Shown in pieces: positions 32,516 to 41,626 of a DNA stretch of 64,000 nucleotides (its first letter is position 1; each line of letters opens with the position of its first letter). Both the position numbers and the translations under genes were made by a program. The stretch is from Aggregatilineales bacterium (GTDB taxonomy: Bacteria; Chloroflexota; Anaerolineae; Aggregatilineales; Ch27), in assembly GCA_029976025.1 (NCBI GenBank), contig JARKNX010000039.1:1-64000 (forward strand), given 5' to 3'. The notes beneath the pieces were generated by a model that saw only the letters and a program-made list of their open reading frames with translations, did no database searches and was not told the origin of the DNA.

Positions 32516-34121
32516 CGAACTCCCCGAGATCAGGGCTGCCGAGCGTGAAAAACAGGGAAGTTACAGGCACAGCATCCGGGTCTGTATGGCTGCCGGCTGT
32601 CTGTCGCAGCATGAAGGAACCATACGGAAGGCGCTGGTAGACGCTGTTGCCGCCGAAGGGCTGGAAGGAGAAGTCCAGGTCAAAGGTGTGGGCTGCATGG
32701 GCCTGTGTGCGCAAGGCCCGCTGGTGATGGTGGATGACTCCATTCTCTATGAGAAGGTCACCGCTGAAGATGCGGTCGATATCGTCAAGGCGCTGGACAA
32801 GAAACCCGTCAAGCGCATCCAGAGTTCACTCAACATCCCGTTCTTTCAGCGTCAGGTCAAGATCGTGCTGGAGAATTCCGGCATTGTAGACCCGGAGAGC
32901 ATCGAAGACTACATCTCTCGCGATGGTTATGCCGCCCTGAGCAAGGCTTTAGGCGAGATGATGCCAGGTGATGTGGTGGACGAAATAATGAACAGCGGGC
33001 TGCGCGGGCGCGGCGGCGGTGGCTACCTGACCGGGCTAAAGTGGTCCACCGTATCCAAGGCTATCAGCGATATCAAGTATGTGATCTGTAACGCTGACGA
33101 AGGAGACCCCGGCGCCTTCATGGATCGCAGCGTACTGGAGAGCGATCCACACCGCATCCTGGAAGGGATGACAATTGCCGGTTACGCCGTTGGCGCCCAA
33201 AAGGGCTATATCTACGTTCGCGCCGAATATCCGCTGGCAATTGACCGCTTGAAGACCGCTATCAAACAGGCCAAACGCCTCAACCTCCTGGGAGACAATA
33301 TCCTGGGGACTGAATTTGACTTTGATATCGAATTGAGGCTGGGGGCTGGAGCTTTTGTCTGCGGTGAGGAAACAGCCCTGATGGCTTCTATTGAAGGCCG
33401 GCGCGGCAGTCCGCGACCTCGCCCGCCCTACCCCGCTGATCATGGCCTGTGGGGTCAGCCCACTCTGATCAACAACGTCGAGACGTTCGCCAATGTCGCC
33501 CCGATCATCCGCAACGGCGGGCAGTGGTTCGCCAGCATTGGCACTGAGAACAGCAAGGGCACCAAGGTTTTTGCGCTGGCCGGGCAGGTCAAGAATACCG
33601 GCCTGATCGAAGTTCCGATGGGTGTCACTCTGCGTGAGATCGTGCAGGAGATCGGCGGCGGCACGACCAATGATGCCGGTCTCAAAGCGATCCAGACTGG
33701 CGGCCCTTCCGGCGGCTGCATTCCTGTGGAGTTCATCGACACACCGGTGGATTACGACTCGCTGCGTATGCTAGGCTCGATGATGGGTTCCGGCGGCCTG
33801 ATTGTAATTGACGATACAGCATCCATGGTTGAGCTGGCGCTCTACTTCATGGAATTCTGCATGACCGAATCATGTGGCAAGTGCATCCCCTGTCGCGTCG
33901 GCACGGCTCAGATGCACAACCTGCTGAACAGGATTGTCCGGGGAGAAGCGCGCGCAGAGGATCTCGAGCTGCTGGAGCAGCTCTGCGACCTGACCCGGAA
34001 CACCAGCCTGTGCGGCCTGGGGCAGTCTGCTCCCACCCCGGTGCTGAGCACGCTCAAATACTTCCGCCACGAATATCTGGAGAAAATCGCCGCCCCGCCC
34101 GCCGAAGAAGCGGCGTCCTAG
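32502..34121 (+). CDS. hoxF: Hydrogenase diaphorase subunit HoxF (NuoF-like, FMN and NADH binding)
   Basis: A 539-residue NADH-dehydrogenase 51-kDa-type subunit. The N-terminal thioredoxin-like domain has CMAAGC near residue 30 and GCMGLC near 65 ([2Fe-2S]). GLRGRGGGGYLTGLKW near 168 and ADEGDPGAFMDR near 200 bind FMN and NADH. The [4Fe-4S] motif ESCGKCIPCRVG lies near 460, with its fourth Cys in SLCGLGQ near 505. It oxidises NADH or reduces NAD+ in the cytoplasm. AAGGATGG precedes the start, and hoxU begins 11 bases later. Confidence 0.94.
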   Translation: MPTHDELPEIRAAEREKQGSYRHSIRVCMAAGCLSQHEGTIRKALVDAVAAEGLEGEVQVKGVGCMGLCAQGPLVMVDDSILYEKVTAEDAVDIVKALDKKPVKRIQSSLNIPFFQRQVKIVLENSGIVDPESIEDYISRDGYAALSKALGEMMPGDVVDEIMNSGLRGRGGGGYLTGLKWSTVSKAISDIKYVICNADEGDPGAFMDRSVLESDPHRILEGMTIAGYAVGAQKGYIYVRAEYPLAIDRLKTAIKQAKRLNLLGDNILGTEFDFDIELRLGAGAFVCGEETALMASIEGRRGSPRPRPPYPADHGLWGQPTLINNVETFANVAPIIRNGGQWFASIGTENSKGTKVFALAGQVKNTGLIEVPMGVTLREIVQEIGGGTTNDAGLKAIQTGGPSGGCIPVEFIDTPVDYDSLRMLGSMMGSGGLIVIDDTASMVELALYFMEFCMTESCGKCIPCRVGTAQMHNLLNRIVRGEARAEDLELLEQLCDLTRNTSLCGLGQSAPTPVLSTLKYFRHEYLEKIAAPPAEEAAS

Positions 34122-34132
34122 AGAGGTGAACC

Positions 34133-34852
34133 ATGGCAGTACGTTCCCGAATTAAGACACTCAAAATCGACGGGCGCGACGTCAGCGCGCATGAAGACGA
34201 AACTATCCTCCAGATCGCCGAGGAGAATGGCATCTTCATCCCGACTTTATGCCGTATCGAGGGCCTCTCCCTCATCGGGGCCTGTCGCCTGTGCCTGATC
34301 GAGGTCAAAGGCTGGAACAGACTTGTGCCGGCCTGCCACACCCATGCTGAAGAAGGCATGGAAGTTTTCACCGATACGGAGCGCCTGCGCAATTACCGGC
34401 GCATGATCATTGAGTTGCTGTTCTCTGAGGGCAACCATGTGTGCGCTGTGTGCGTCTCCAACGGCAACTGTGAGCTGCAATACCTGGCGCAGAGGCTGGG
34501 GATGGACCACGTGCGCTTCCCCAACATGCAGCCGGTTCGCAAAGTCGATATGACCCATGAGCGCTTCGTCCTGGATCGCAACCGCTGTGTCCTGTGCGCG
34601 CGGTGTATCCGGGTGTGCGACGAAATCGAAGGCGCCCATACCTGGGATATGCGCGGGCGCGGTATTGACGCCCGTGTCATCACCGATCTGGATATCCCAT
34701 GGGGTGACTCTGAAACGTGCACAAGTTGTGGTAAGTGCGTCAACGTGTGTCCGGTCGGCGCTATCGTGGAAAAAGGACGGGCAGTTGGCGAGATGACCAA
34801 GCGCAAGGACTTCCTCGTCTACCTGTCGAAGATGCGGGAGGCCAAAAAGTGA
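34133..34852 (+). CDS. hoxU: Hydrogenase diaphorase iron-sulfur subunit HoxU (NuoG N-terminal-like)
   Basis: A 239-residue iron-sulfur protein. A [2Fe-2S] plant-type domain (CRIEGLSLIGACRLC near residue 40, CHTH near 68) is followed by the His-Cys cluster HVCAVCVSNGNC near 102 and two [4Fe-4S] motifs, CVLCARCIRVC near 153 and CTSCGKCVNVCPVGA near 197. It wires electrons from HoxF to HoxY. AGAGGTG lies just before the ATG. Its stop codon overlaps the GTG start of hoxY. Confidence 0.94.
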   Translation: MAVRSRIKTLKIDGRDVSAHEDETILQIAEENGIFIPTLCRIEGLSLIGACRLCLIEVKGWNRLVPACHTHAEEGMEVFTDTERLRNYRRMIIELLFSEGNHVCAVCVSNGNCELQYLAQRLGMDHVRFPNMQPVRKVDMTHERFVLDRNRCVLCARCIRVCDEIEGAHTWDMRGRGIDARVITDLDIPWGDSETCTSCGKCVNVCPVGAIVEKGRAVGEMTKRKDFLVYLSKMREAKK

Positions 34853-35382
34853 AAAAAGTAACGGTCGCAACGGTATGGCTCGACGGTTGTTCCGGCTGTC
34901 ACATGTCCCTGATCGACATGGATGAGCGGCTGCTGGAACTGGCCGAACACATTGACATCGTCTACAGCCCCCTGGTCGATATGAAGGACTTCCCGGAGCA
35001 CGTGGATGTCGCTATCGTGGAAGGGGCGGTCAGCAGCAGTGAAGATTTCGAGAAGATTCATAAAATCCGGGCGCACACCGGAATCCTGGTCGCGCTGGGG
35101 GACTGCGCTGTAGCCGCTAATGTGCCGGCTATGCGCAACCCGTTCAAAGTCCAGGATATCGAAGCCCGGGCTTACCTGGAGAACGTCGATCTGCAGCCGC
35201 AGGTGCCCGATCAGGTCGTGCCCAAGCTGCGACCCTACGTCAGGCCCATTCACGAGATCGTCAAGGTTGACGTCTTCGTTCAGGGCTGTCCTCCATCAGC
35301 GGACACCATCTACTACGTCATCACTGAACTCGTGGCAGGCCGCCAGCCTGACCTCATCAACCGCACGCGGCCCGGCGCATAG
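34849..35382 (+). CDS. hoxY: [NiFe] hydrogenase small subunit HoxY
   Basis: A 177-residue small subunit that binds the [4Fe-4S] cluster next to the Ni-Fe site. WLDGCSGCHMSLIDMDE near residue 10 provides the first two Cys ligands, ALGDCAVAANVPAMRN near 82 the third and FVQGCPPSADTI near 142 the fourth. The short form without extra C-terminal clusters is typical of cytoplasmic group 3 enzymes. The GTG start overlaps the hoxU stop (GTGA), with GGGAGG about seven bases upstream; there is no alternative start nearby. Confidence 0.94.
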   Translation: MKKVTVATVWLDGCSGCHMSLIDMDERLLELAEHIDIVYSPLVDMKDFPEHVDVAIVEGAVSSSEDFEKIHKIRAHTGILVALGDCAVAANVPAMRNPFKVQDIEARAYLENVDLQPQVPDQVVPKLRPYVRPIHEIVKVDVFVQGCPPSADTIYYVITELVAGRQPDLINRTRPGA

Positions 35383-35393
35383 GAGAGCATGGC

Positions 35394-36821
35394 ATGGGCA
35401 AACAAATCGTCATTGATCCAGTCACCCGTATCGAAGGACACTCCAAGATCACCATCCAGTTGGATGAGAATGGCAGTGTCGCCGATGCGCAGTTCCATGT
35501 AACCCAGTATCGCGGCTTTGAGAAGTTTATCGAAGGCCGCCCGTTCTATGAGATGCCCGGCATCATGGGCCGTATCTGCGGCATCTGCACCATCAGTCAT
35601 TCGATGGCGTCGGCCAAAGCCTGCGATCAGATCATGGCCGTCAGCGTGCCCTATACCGCGCGTAAGCTCCGCCGCATCGTCAATCTGGCCTCCATCCTCC
35701 AGTCTCATGCGCTCAGCTTTTTCTACCTGACCTCGCCGGACTTCCTGCTGGGCATGGAGTCTAACGTGCGCAAGCGCAGCATCTTCGGGCTGGTGGAATC
35801 GCATCCAGAAATCGCCCGCGACGGTGTCCGGCTGCGCCGCTTCGGCCAGCAGATGATCGAGTGGATTGCCGGCAAACGTCTGCACCCCACCTGGATTGTC
35901 CCCGGCGGGGTAGGCGCCCCTCTGACCGACGAAATTCGTCAGCGCATCCTGGCTGAAATTCCCGGCATCTATCAGCTCCTGCGCCGCAATATCGACTGGT
36001 TCAAGCGGGCGATGGAGGATTACCAGCAGGAAATCCGGACGTTTGGCAATTTCCCGTCCATGTTCATGGGGCTGGTGGATAATCGAACCGGCGGACTGGA
36101 GATGTACAGCGGCATCCTGCGTATCATGGATGAGCGCGGCAATATCATCGAGCCGGGCTTCAAGCCCAAAGAATATGCCAGCTACATCGGCGAGGCTGTC
36201 GAACCCTGGAGCTTCATGAAGTTCCCGTACTTCAAGGGACGCGGCTATCCGGAAGGTATCTACCGCGTGGGGCCGCTGGCCCGTCTGAATATCGTCGATA
36301 CCTGCGGCACACCCCGCGCTAACCAGGAATGGGCGGAGTTCCGGCAGCTCGATCGGCGGGTCGTGCTCAGCTCCTTCTACTTCCATTACGCCCGCCTCAT
36401 CGAATGTGTGTACGCCGTTGAGCGGATCGAGCAGCTTCTGGAAGAGCCAGACATCCTGAACAAGAAGGTGCGCGCTATCGCCGAACCTAACCGGTCAGAG
36501 GGCGTGGGGGTTACCGAAGCTCCGCGCGGCACGCTAATCCACCATTACAAGGTCGATGATCAGGGGCGTATCACCTGGGCAAACCTGATCGTTTCCACCA
36601 ATCACAATAACCTGGCCATGAATCGCAGCGTGCAGCAGGTAGCGCACCGCTATGTAGACGGCGCTAACCTGACCGAGGGGATGCTCAACCGTGTGGAGGC
36701 GGTGATCCGCGCCTACGATCCCTGCCTGAGCTGCTCAACCCATGCCCAGAATCAGGTCGCGATGCATGTTCAGTTAATCGGCCCCGATGGCACCCTGCTT
36801 GACGAAGCCGTACGTGAGTAA
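35394..36821 (+). CDS. hoxH: [NiFe] hydrogenase large subunit HoxH
   Basis: A 475-residue catalytic subunit. The N-terminal nickel motif is GRICGICTISH near residue 60 and the C-terminal one DPCLSCSTHA near residue 441, so all four cysteines that hold the Ni-Fe(CN)2CO centre are present. About 25 residues follow the final His; this tail is normally removed by a dedicated protease after metal insertion. Together with HoxEFUY it makes a group 3d bidirectional NAD-linked hydrogenase. GGAG lies eight bases before the ATG. Confidence 0.95.
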   Translation: MGKQIVIDPVTRIEGHSKITIQLDENGSVADAQFHVTQYRGFEKFIEGRPFYEMPGIMGRICGICTISHSMASAKACDQIMAVSVPYTARKLRRIVNLASILQSHALSFFYLTSPDFLLGMESNVRKRSIFGLVESHPEIARDGVRLRRFGQQMIEWIAGKRLHPTWIVPGGVGAPLTDEIRQRILAEIPGIYQLLRRNIDWFKRAMEDYQQEIRTFGNFPSMFMGLVDNRTGGLEMYSGILRIMDERGNIIEPGFKPKEYASYIGEAVEPWSFMKFPYFKGRGYPEGIYRVGPLARLNIVDTCGTPRANQEWAEFRQLDRRVVLSSFYFHYARLIECVYAVERIEQLLEEPDILNKKVRAIAEPNRSEGVGVTEAPRGTLIHHYKVDDQGRITWANLIVSTNHNNLAMNRSVQQVAHRYVDGANLTEGMLNRVEAVIRAYDPCLSCSTHAQNQVAMHVQLIGPDGTLLDEAVRE

Positions 36822-37326
36822 CATCGATGTTCGCGCTCCGGATGCTCCTCCCGCCGGGGAGCATCCTGAGGCCGCCAGACATGTGTTGATCATCGGGTAT
36901 GGGAATACGCTGCGTGGCGATGACGGCCTGGGCTGGATAGCGGCTGATTCGCTCAGGGCGCGATTCGCTGACCGGCGGGTTACCATTATGACCTGCCAGC
37001 AGCTCACGATGGATCTCTCCGAAGCTCTCAGTCGAGCCTCCCTGGCGATACTTCTGGATGCCCAGGCAGGTGACCAGCCGGGGCGGATCGCGCGCTGCGA
37101 AATCGCTCCGGCTTCAGTCACCAGCGACTCGCTGCACCATCATATGCCACCGCAGGCCCTTCTTGACTACACGGCGGCCCTGTACGGCCGTGCGCCCAGG
37201 ATGATCCTGCTGACGATCGACGGCCTGACCTATGATTTCGGCACGGGCCTCTCAGCAGCGGTCGAAGCCGCGCTGCCCCATCTGCTGTCGGAAGTGGAAG
37301 CGCTGGTTCAGGCTGAAATCGCCTGA
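36814..37326 (+). CDS. hoxW: Hydrogenase maturation protease (HoxW/HycI type)
   Basis: A 170-residue nickel-dependent endopeptidase that trims the C-terminal tail of HoxH. IIGYGNTLRGDDGLGW near residue 24 carries the first metal-binding acid, ILLDAQAGDQPG near 80 the second, and HHHMPPQALLDY near 107 the His. The start is uncertain: GTG 36814 overlaps the hoxH stop, and no clear ribosome site is seen, so translation may be coupled. General maturation genes (hypA-F) are not in this window. Confidence 0.85.
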   Translation: MSNIDVRAPDAPPAGEHPEAARHVLIIGYGNTLRGDDGLGWIAADSLRARFADRRVTIMTCQQLTMDLSEALSRASLAILLDAQAGDQPGRIARCEIAPASVTSDSLHHHMPPQALLDYTAALYGRAPRMILLTIDGLTYDFGTGLSAAVEAALPHLLSEVEALVQAEIA

Positions 37327-37352
37327 TCAGACCAATTCGGGATCGTAATTGC

Positions 37353-39236
37353 TCAGGGTGTAATCTGTACCTGAGTCACGATAGCCCAGTCGATACCGGA
37401 ATTGGGTTCATCCACCGGGAGCGTCTCCCCCGCGCCGTTCATCATGCGAAGCACGATCTTGTAGTCGCCGGGCGGGATTTCAGGGTTCAGATTCAGATCG
37501 GCATCATAGCGCCAGACCTGGCCCGGCTGCCAGGTTCGGGATGGATGCCGGACAAACAGGTCATCATCCCGGGCCAGCACACCGCCATAGACCTGCCCCG
37601 CCTGACTCTCCAGCGTCACCTGCGGCCGGAAGTCCTGGTCGGCCTGCAGCGCCCCCAGAAACAGCGTGACATGCACCCAGTTGCTGGGAGGGTGCATCCG
37701 GTTCTCCCGGCGGGGCAGCACATCCTCGGCAACCCGGTAACCGCGCAGCGCCGCAATATCGCCAAACCGGGCCTCCAGCGGCGTTGCTTCAGCGGGCAGA
37801 TCGTCGGTCATCGGGCGCAGATCGTAAGCGCGGACCACTACGCGGTTGGGGTAGACTTCCGCCCGCAGGGGGTAACGCGCCCGGAACCAGCTGTCCATCA
37901 GACCGCCCGGATCAAAGATCTCCCCCTGGTAAAACACCAGCCAGACAGTGTCGTATCCCTGTGTGACAAAAGCGAACAGATCATCCAGCGGCATATCTTC
38001 CGAAATGCCAAACCAGGGATCGATGACGCGCGCCGGCCCGGTGTAGTGGTAGCGGAAGGGCGGCCCGCCGTAGCTGCTCATGACGATGATTAGATCGTTT
38101 GCGCCTCCCTGCGTTTCGATATAGCGAGCGGCAGAAGGGAAATCCTCCCACGCGGCAGGCTGCAACTGGTAAACAAACCCGAGCAGGCCGAAGCCCACCA
38201 GTCCGAGCAGCAGGCCGCCCCGCAGCGCCTTTCCCGCCAGCGAGCGGAGGCCAACCGCCAGAATCAGAAGCGCGAGCGGAGCGATGAAGGCGAAGAACTT
38301 GGTCTGGAAGATACCCGCATCCAGCACGAAATAAGTGAAGCCTGCTGGAGCGGTGAGCAGCAGGATCAGCAGCGGAGTGATGGCCGGCCACCGGCGCCAC
38401 GCCCGCCAGACAGCGGCCAGCAGCACGACTGCCAGCAGTACAACGCCCCAGAGCAAAACAGGATGAACCGGAGGGCGGTTGCCCAGCAAACCGGCCGCGA
38501 ACTGCTGGATATACTGCGGCAAATCCGTCGGCGGCTCCTGCGCCAGAAGCGTACGCGGCGCGCGCCGCCCCCACATCTGGATCATGTAGGGCAAATACAC
38601 CAACCCCACGCCCGCCAGGACAAACAGACCAGTCAGCCGGCGGCGCGTCACTCCCCACCACGCCAGCACAGCCCCGGCTGCCGCAAGAACGATGACGCCC
38701 AGAATCTGTGTATACGCCGCCGCTGCCGCCGTCAGGGCGAAGGCGGCCCACCAGCCCCGGTGCGGGGTGAGCAGTGCCCGCAGCAAGGACAGCCAGGCCA
38801 GCGTCCCCAGCACAGCCAGAAAGCCATACATGCGCACCAGGCCATCGACCCAGATCAGCAAGGGATTGACCGCCCACAGCACTCCGGCGACGACAGCCGT
38901 CCAATCGTCGAACAGAACGCGGGCGCTCTGAATCAGGAACGCTCCCAGCAGCAGATCGGCGAAAATGCTCAGAGAGCGAAGCGCCAGCAGGCTGATCCCC
39001 GCGGCCTGTATCCACAGATGCAAAGCCAGGAAGTACAGCTTGGGGTGCTGATCGATAGTCTCTGCCCAGGCAAAGTAGCGCACGAAGTCGCCCGTGCTGT
39101 ATTCCTGAGCCACGCGCAGGCTGAAGCCGTCATCGCCATCCAGACCGTGCACGGTCGTCGTGCCAAATCGCAGCGCCGCCGCAAGGAACAGGATCGCAAC
39201 CATCATCCAGAATACCCGCCGCTTACCGGATTTCAT
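37353..39236 (-). CDS. GT39/GT83-like membrane glycosyltransferase
   Basis: A 627-residue GT-C-fold protein with about ten to twelve transmembrane helices in the first 360 residues and an extracellular C-terminal half. The first outside loop has HGLDGDDGFSLRVAQEY, the acidic motif expected at the active site of dolichol- or polyprenyl-phosphate-sugar transferases. DQHPKLYFLALHLW is also typical. The C-terminal 200 residues form a beta-rich domain. It probably adds a sugar from a polyprenyl carrier to a surface protein or lipid. The ATG at 39236 has a purine-rich GGCGGTG upstream; a TTG at 39248 is possible. Confidence 0.75.
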   Translation of the reverse strand: MKSGKRRVFWMMVAILFLAAALRFGTTTVHGLDGDDGFSLRVAQEYSTGDFVRYFAWAETIDQHPKLYFLALHLWIQAAGISLLALRSLSIFADLLLGAFLIQSARVLFDDWTAVVAGVLWAVNPLLIWVDGLVRMYGFLAVLGTLAWLSLLRALLTPHRGWWAAFALTAAAAAYTQILGVIVLAAAGAVLAWWGVTRRRLTGLFVLAGVGLVYLPYMIQMWGRRAPRTLLAQEPPTDLPQYIQQFAAGLLGNRPPVHPVLLWGVVLLAVVLLAAVWRAWRRWPAITPLLILLLTAPAGFTYFVLDAGIFQTKFFAFIAPLALLILAVGLRSLAGKALRGGLLLGLVGFGLLGFVYQLQPAAWEDFPSAARYIETQGGANDLIIVMSSYGGPPFRYHYTGPARVIDPWFGISEDMPLDDLFAFVTQGYDTVWLVFYQGEIFDPGGLMDSWFRARYPLRAEVYPNRVVVRAYDLRPMTDDLPAEATPLEARFGDIAALRGYRVAEDVLPRRENRMHPPSNWVHVTLFLGALQADQDFRPQVTLESQAGQVYGGVLARDDDLFVRHPSRTWQPGQVWRYDADLNLNPEIPPGDYKIVLRMMNGAGETLPVDEPNSGIDWAIVTQVQITP

Positions 39237-39330
39237 CCGCACCGCCAATGATCATGCCAGCCTTTCTTGCAGGCACAAAAATAGCGCAGAGCGGAATTAT
39301 ACCGCCCTGCACTATATAGACTGCCGTCGA

Positions 39331-40998
39331 TCACTCCGATTTGAAAAGGCGCGCACGACGTCCCGGCTGCTGAAGCGGAGCGGATTCGCGCTGGCGCCGG
39401 GCGACGTTTGAGCCGCCCATATAGCGCACCCATTCCTCCGGAGCATCCGCCCCTGCCCCCCCGTGCGTGGTATAGCGCGGGCGAATCTGGCACAGCATCG
39501 GCGTATTCACTGCCGCGCCGGAGATGATGGCCTGCCCCTTGGTTAACGCTGGCAGCTCATCCAGCAGCTCGCGCCCGACCGCTTCCACGCCCTCGCGCAC
39601 CTTGCTCTGATCCACCGGGTTGACGATGCGCATCAGGAACTGGGTATTGCACTGGGAGAGGACATCGGAGTCCAGCTTGCCCGGCCGCTGGCTGATCAGA
39701 CCAACGCCCACGCCAAATTTACGCCCCTCAGCGAGAATCTTCTTGAGGATGCCGGTTGTCACAATATCTTCGCCGGAGGGGGCAAAGTTATGGGCCTCCT
39801 CAATCAGGATAAATACAGGATAGGGCAGATAAAACTCGTCACCTTCGTCTACCTGGCCGTTCTTGGTCCTCAGGCGCGCCGTGAAAATGCGGCGCAGGAG
39901 GGCCGCCACAATCACCTGCTGCTCGCGCGAATCAACCTGGCTGAGCTGCATCACGCTGACCCGGCCCGGCCGCAGAAGTTCTTCCAGCGGAGTCTGCTCC
40001 TGATCATCGAAGATGTGGCCTGCGCCCGTCCTGACTGTGCTGCGCAGCCGCCACAGCAGCGCATTGGCGGAGCCGCGATCGAAGGAGTCAGCCTCATTTT
40101 CTCCTTCTTTCTCAATGGCATCTTCCAATTCCGCCCTCGTCCAGCGGTCCGCTTCGCCGCATCGGCGGCGGCTCGCCGCTTCTGCCGTGCGGTAGGCGCG
40201 GCCCAGAACATAACTCATCCGTTCGGACACGTTCGGCAGCAGGTAACGCAGATCGCCCTGCTCCAGGGTCCCCACGCGGATACGGACATCCCCCGGCGCA
40301 TATATACGCGCTTCCGGCCGGTAGCCGTCCCCGTACAGCTCTCTGGCGTTGGGAATCTCGTTCAGCGTGCTGTATTCGCCGTGCGGATCGATGATCAGGA
40401 TTGCGGCGCGGGTTGTCGGCCTGAGCATCTCTTCAATCAGCACGCTGGCGGTATAGCTCTTGCCGGCGCCGGTGCTGGCAATGATCGCCAGATGGGTGCT
40501 GACAACAGCAGCAAGATCGATGGCTACGGGCACCTCGCCGCGCGGTCGGCTGAGCAGCCAGCCCATGCTCCCGGCGCCCTGTTCGTCCACCCTGCGCCGA
40601 CTGAGCACGTGGGAGAGATAAGCGTTGTCGGCCAGCCAGATCGGCGTCCCGACGCGGGGTGGAATGCGCGGATTCACGAAGTCCCCCAGCGCCTCGTCGT
40701 AATAGCCGATCACCTCCGCCGTCATCTGGAACAGCTCGCTCGTTCGGCCGCTATATCCGACCATAGCGGCGATTCGGTTGGGGTCCACCGTCGGATCGGC
40801 GGAGAAACCGTCGGGATATAACCGGATAGCCTCCCGTTCGTTGATGCGGGCTAACACCTGCTGCTCGCGCCCGTCCACCCGGACCGGATACACCACAAAC
40901 TCGCCAATCTTGAGCGTCTGGTCGGCATCGGCGGAAACAAACAGGAAGGTGTGCGGCCGGGGGCCTGGTCCCTTGGCACGACCGAGTGGCTGACTCAT
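39331..40998 (-). CDS. herA: HerA-like DNA-translocating ATPase
   Basis: A 555-residue hexameric-type ATPase of the HerA/FtsK superfamily. An N-terminal HAS-barrel of about 150 residues precedes Walker A ASTGAGKSYT near residue 178. Walker B is VFILIEEAHNFAP near 400 and the arginine-finger region LISQRPGKLD near 440. Archaeal HerA works with NurA to move along and resect DNA at double-strand breaks, feeding Rad50-Mre11 ends to recombination. Here it overlaps the upstream HAS-barrel-like gene (ATGA) and stands in one operon with nurA, rad50 and mre11, supporting that role. Confidence 0.9.
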   Translation of the reverse strand: MSQPLGRAKGPGPRPHTFLFVSADADQTLKIGEFVVYPVRVDGREQQVLARINEREAIRLYPDGFSADPTVDPNRIAAMVGYSGRTSELFQMTAEVIGYYDEALGDFVNPRIPPRVGTPIWLADNAYLSHVLSRRRVDEQGAGSMGWLLSRPRGEVPVAIDLAAVVSTHLAIIASTGAGKSYTASVLIEEMLRPTTRAAILIIDPHGEYSTLNEIPNARELYGDGYRPEARIYAPGDVRIRVGTLEQGDLRYLLPNVSERMSYVLGRAYRTAEAASRRRCGEADRWTRAELEDAIEKEGENEADSFDRGSANALLWRLRSTVRTGAGHIFDDQEQTPLEELLRPGRVSVMQLSQVDSREQQVIVAALLRRIFTARLRTKNGQVDEGDEFYLPYPVFILIEEAHNFAPSGEDIVTTGILKKILAEGRKFGVGVGLISQRPGKLDSDVLSQCNTQFLMRIVNPVDQSKVREGVEAVGRELLDELPALTKGQAIISGAAVNTPMLCQIRPRYTTHGGAGADAPEEWVRYMGGSNVARRQRESAPLQQPGRRARLFKSE

Positions 40999-41609
40999 TG
41001 CGTCCCTCCCAGCGGTCCAATCTGCGTGCGCCAGAGCAGCTCATCGCTGATTACATCCAGTTCGGCTCGCTGCGCCTCCGACAGCAGGCCGGCCAACTGT
41101 CCCAGCATCATCTGCACCATATCGTAGATAAGCGGATCAGTCTGGCGCAGCAGAACCGGCAGGTACGCCAGGTGCAGCCCGCCATCACTTCCCCGGTGAA
41201 ACTCCCGAATCTGCGCCGGCGACATCTCGCGGACTTCCGCATCGCTGCTGGCAGCCAGGCGCGGCACACCCTGGAAAATTTCGCCGGAAGGGGCGACATG
41301 CCCGACTGCCGCAATCCGCACGAGCACCGCCCGCTCATTCAGATAATCCGGCGCAAATATCTTCAGCTCATGTTCTGGCGAAAGACGTGGCCCCAGATTT
41401 CCAAAGTCCGGGTTAAGCAGCATTGTGTCGTAGATCAGGCCGATAATCAGGCCGTTTTCTCCGCCCAGCCCGATCTGAACAAAGTTGCCCAGCGCGTAGT
41501 GGTGCGGCTGCGGCACGCTGTCCGCTTTAACTTCGTGTCTGCCGTAAATCTGGCAGAGATAGTGGATATGGGAATCGGCCTTGACGACCTTGCCCAGTGA
41601 AAGCCCCAT
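40995..41609 (-). CDS. Small HAS-barrel-like protein between herA and nurA
   Basis: A 204-residue protein that I do not recognise as a named family. The first 110 residues are beta-rich (GKVVKADSHIHYLCQIYGR, NFVQIGLGGENGLIIGLIYD, ERAVLVRIAAVGH) and resemble the HAS-barrel that begins HerA. The second half is helical (MVQMMLGQLAGLLSEAQRAE). It could act as an adaptor for the HerA ring or for NurA. It has no nuclease or ATPase motif. The start at 41609 has GGAG seven bases upstream; ATG 41621 is possible. It begins 17 bases after nurA and overlaps herA by four. Confidence 0.6.
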   Translation of the reverse strand: MGLSLGKVVKADSHIHYLCQIYGRHEVKADSVPQPHHYALGNFVQIGLGGENGLIIGLIYDTMLLNPDFGNLGPRLSPEHELKIFAPDYLNERAVLVRIAAVGHVAPSGEIFQGVPRLAASSDAEVREMSPAQIREFHRGSDGGLHLAYLPVLLRQTDPLIYDMVQMMLGQLAGLLSEAQRAELDVISDELLWRTQIGPLGGTQ

Positions 41610-41626
41610 GCCCCGCTCCATTTCTC

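Noticed and set aside
32012-36821. NADH dehydrogenase (complex I) genes
   Set aside because: hoxE, hoxF and hoxU resemble nuoE, nuoF and nuoG, but they are followed by a Ni-Fe small and large subunit with all cysteine ligands and a maturation protease.
36685-37121. Minus-strand frames across hoxH and hoxW
   Set aside because: They are shadows of well-supported plus-strand genes and have no recognisable protein features.
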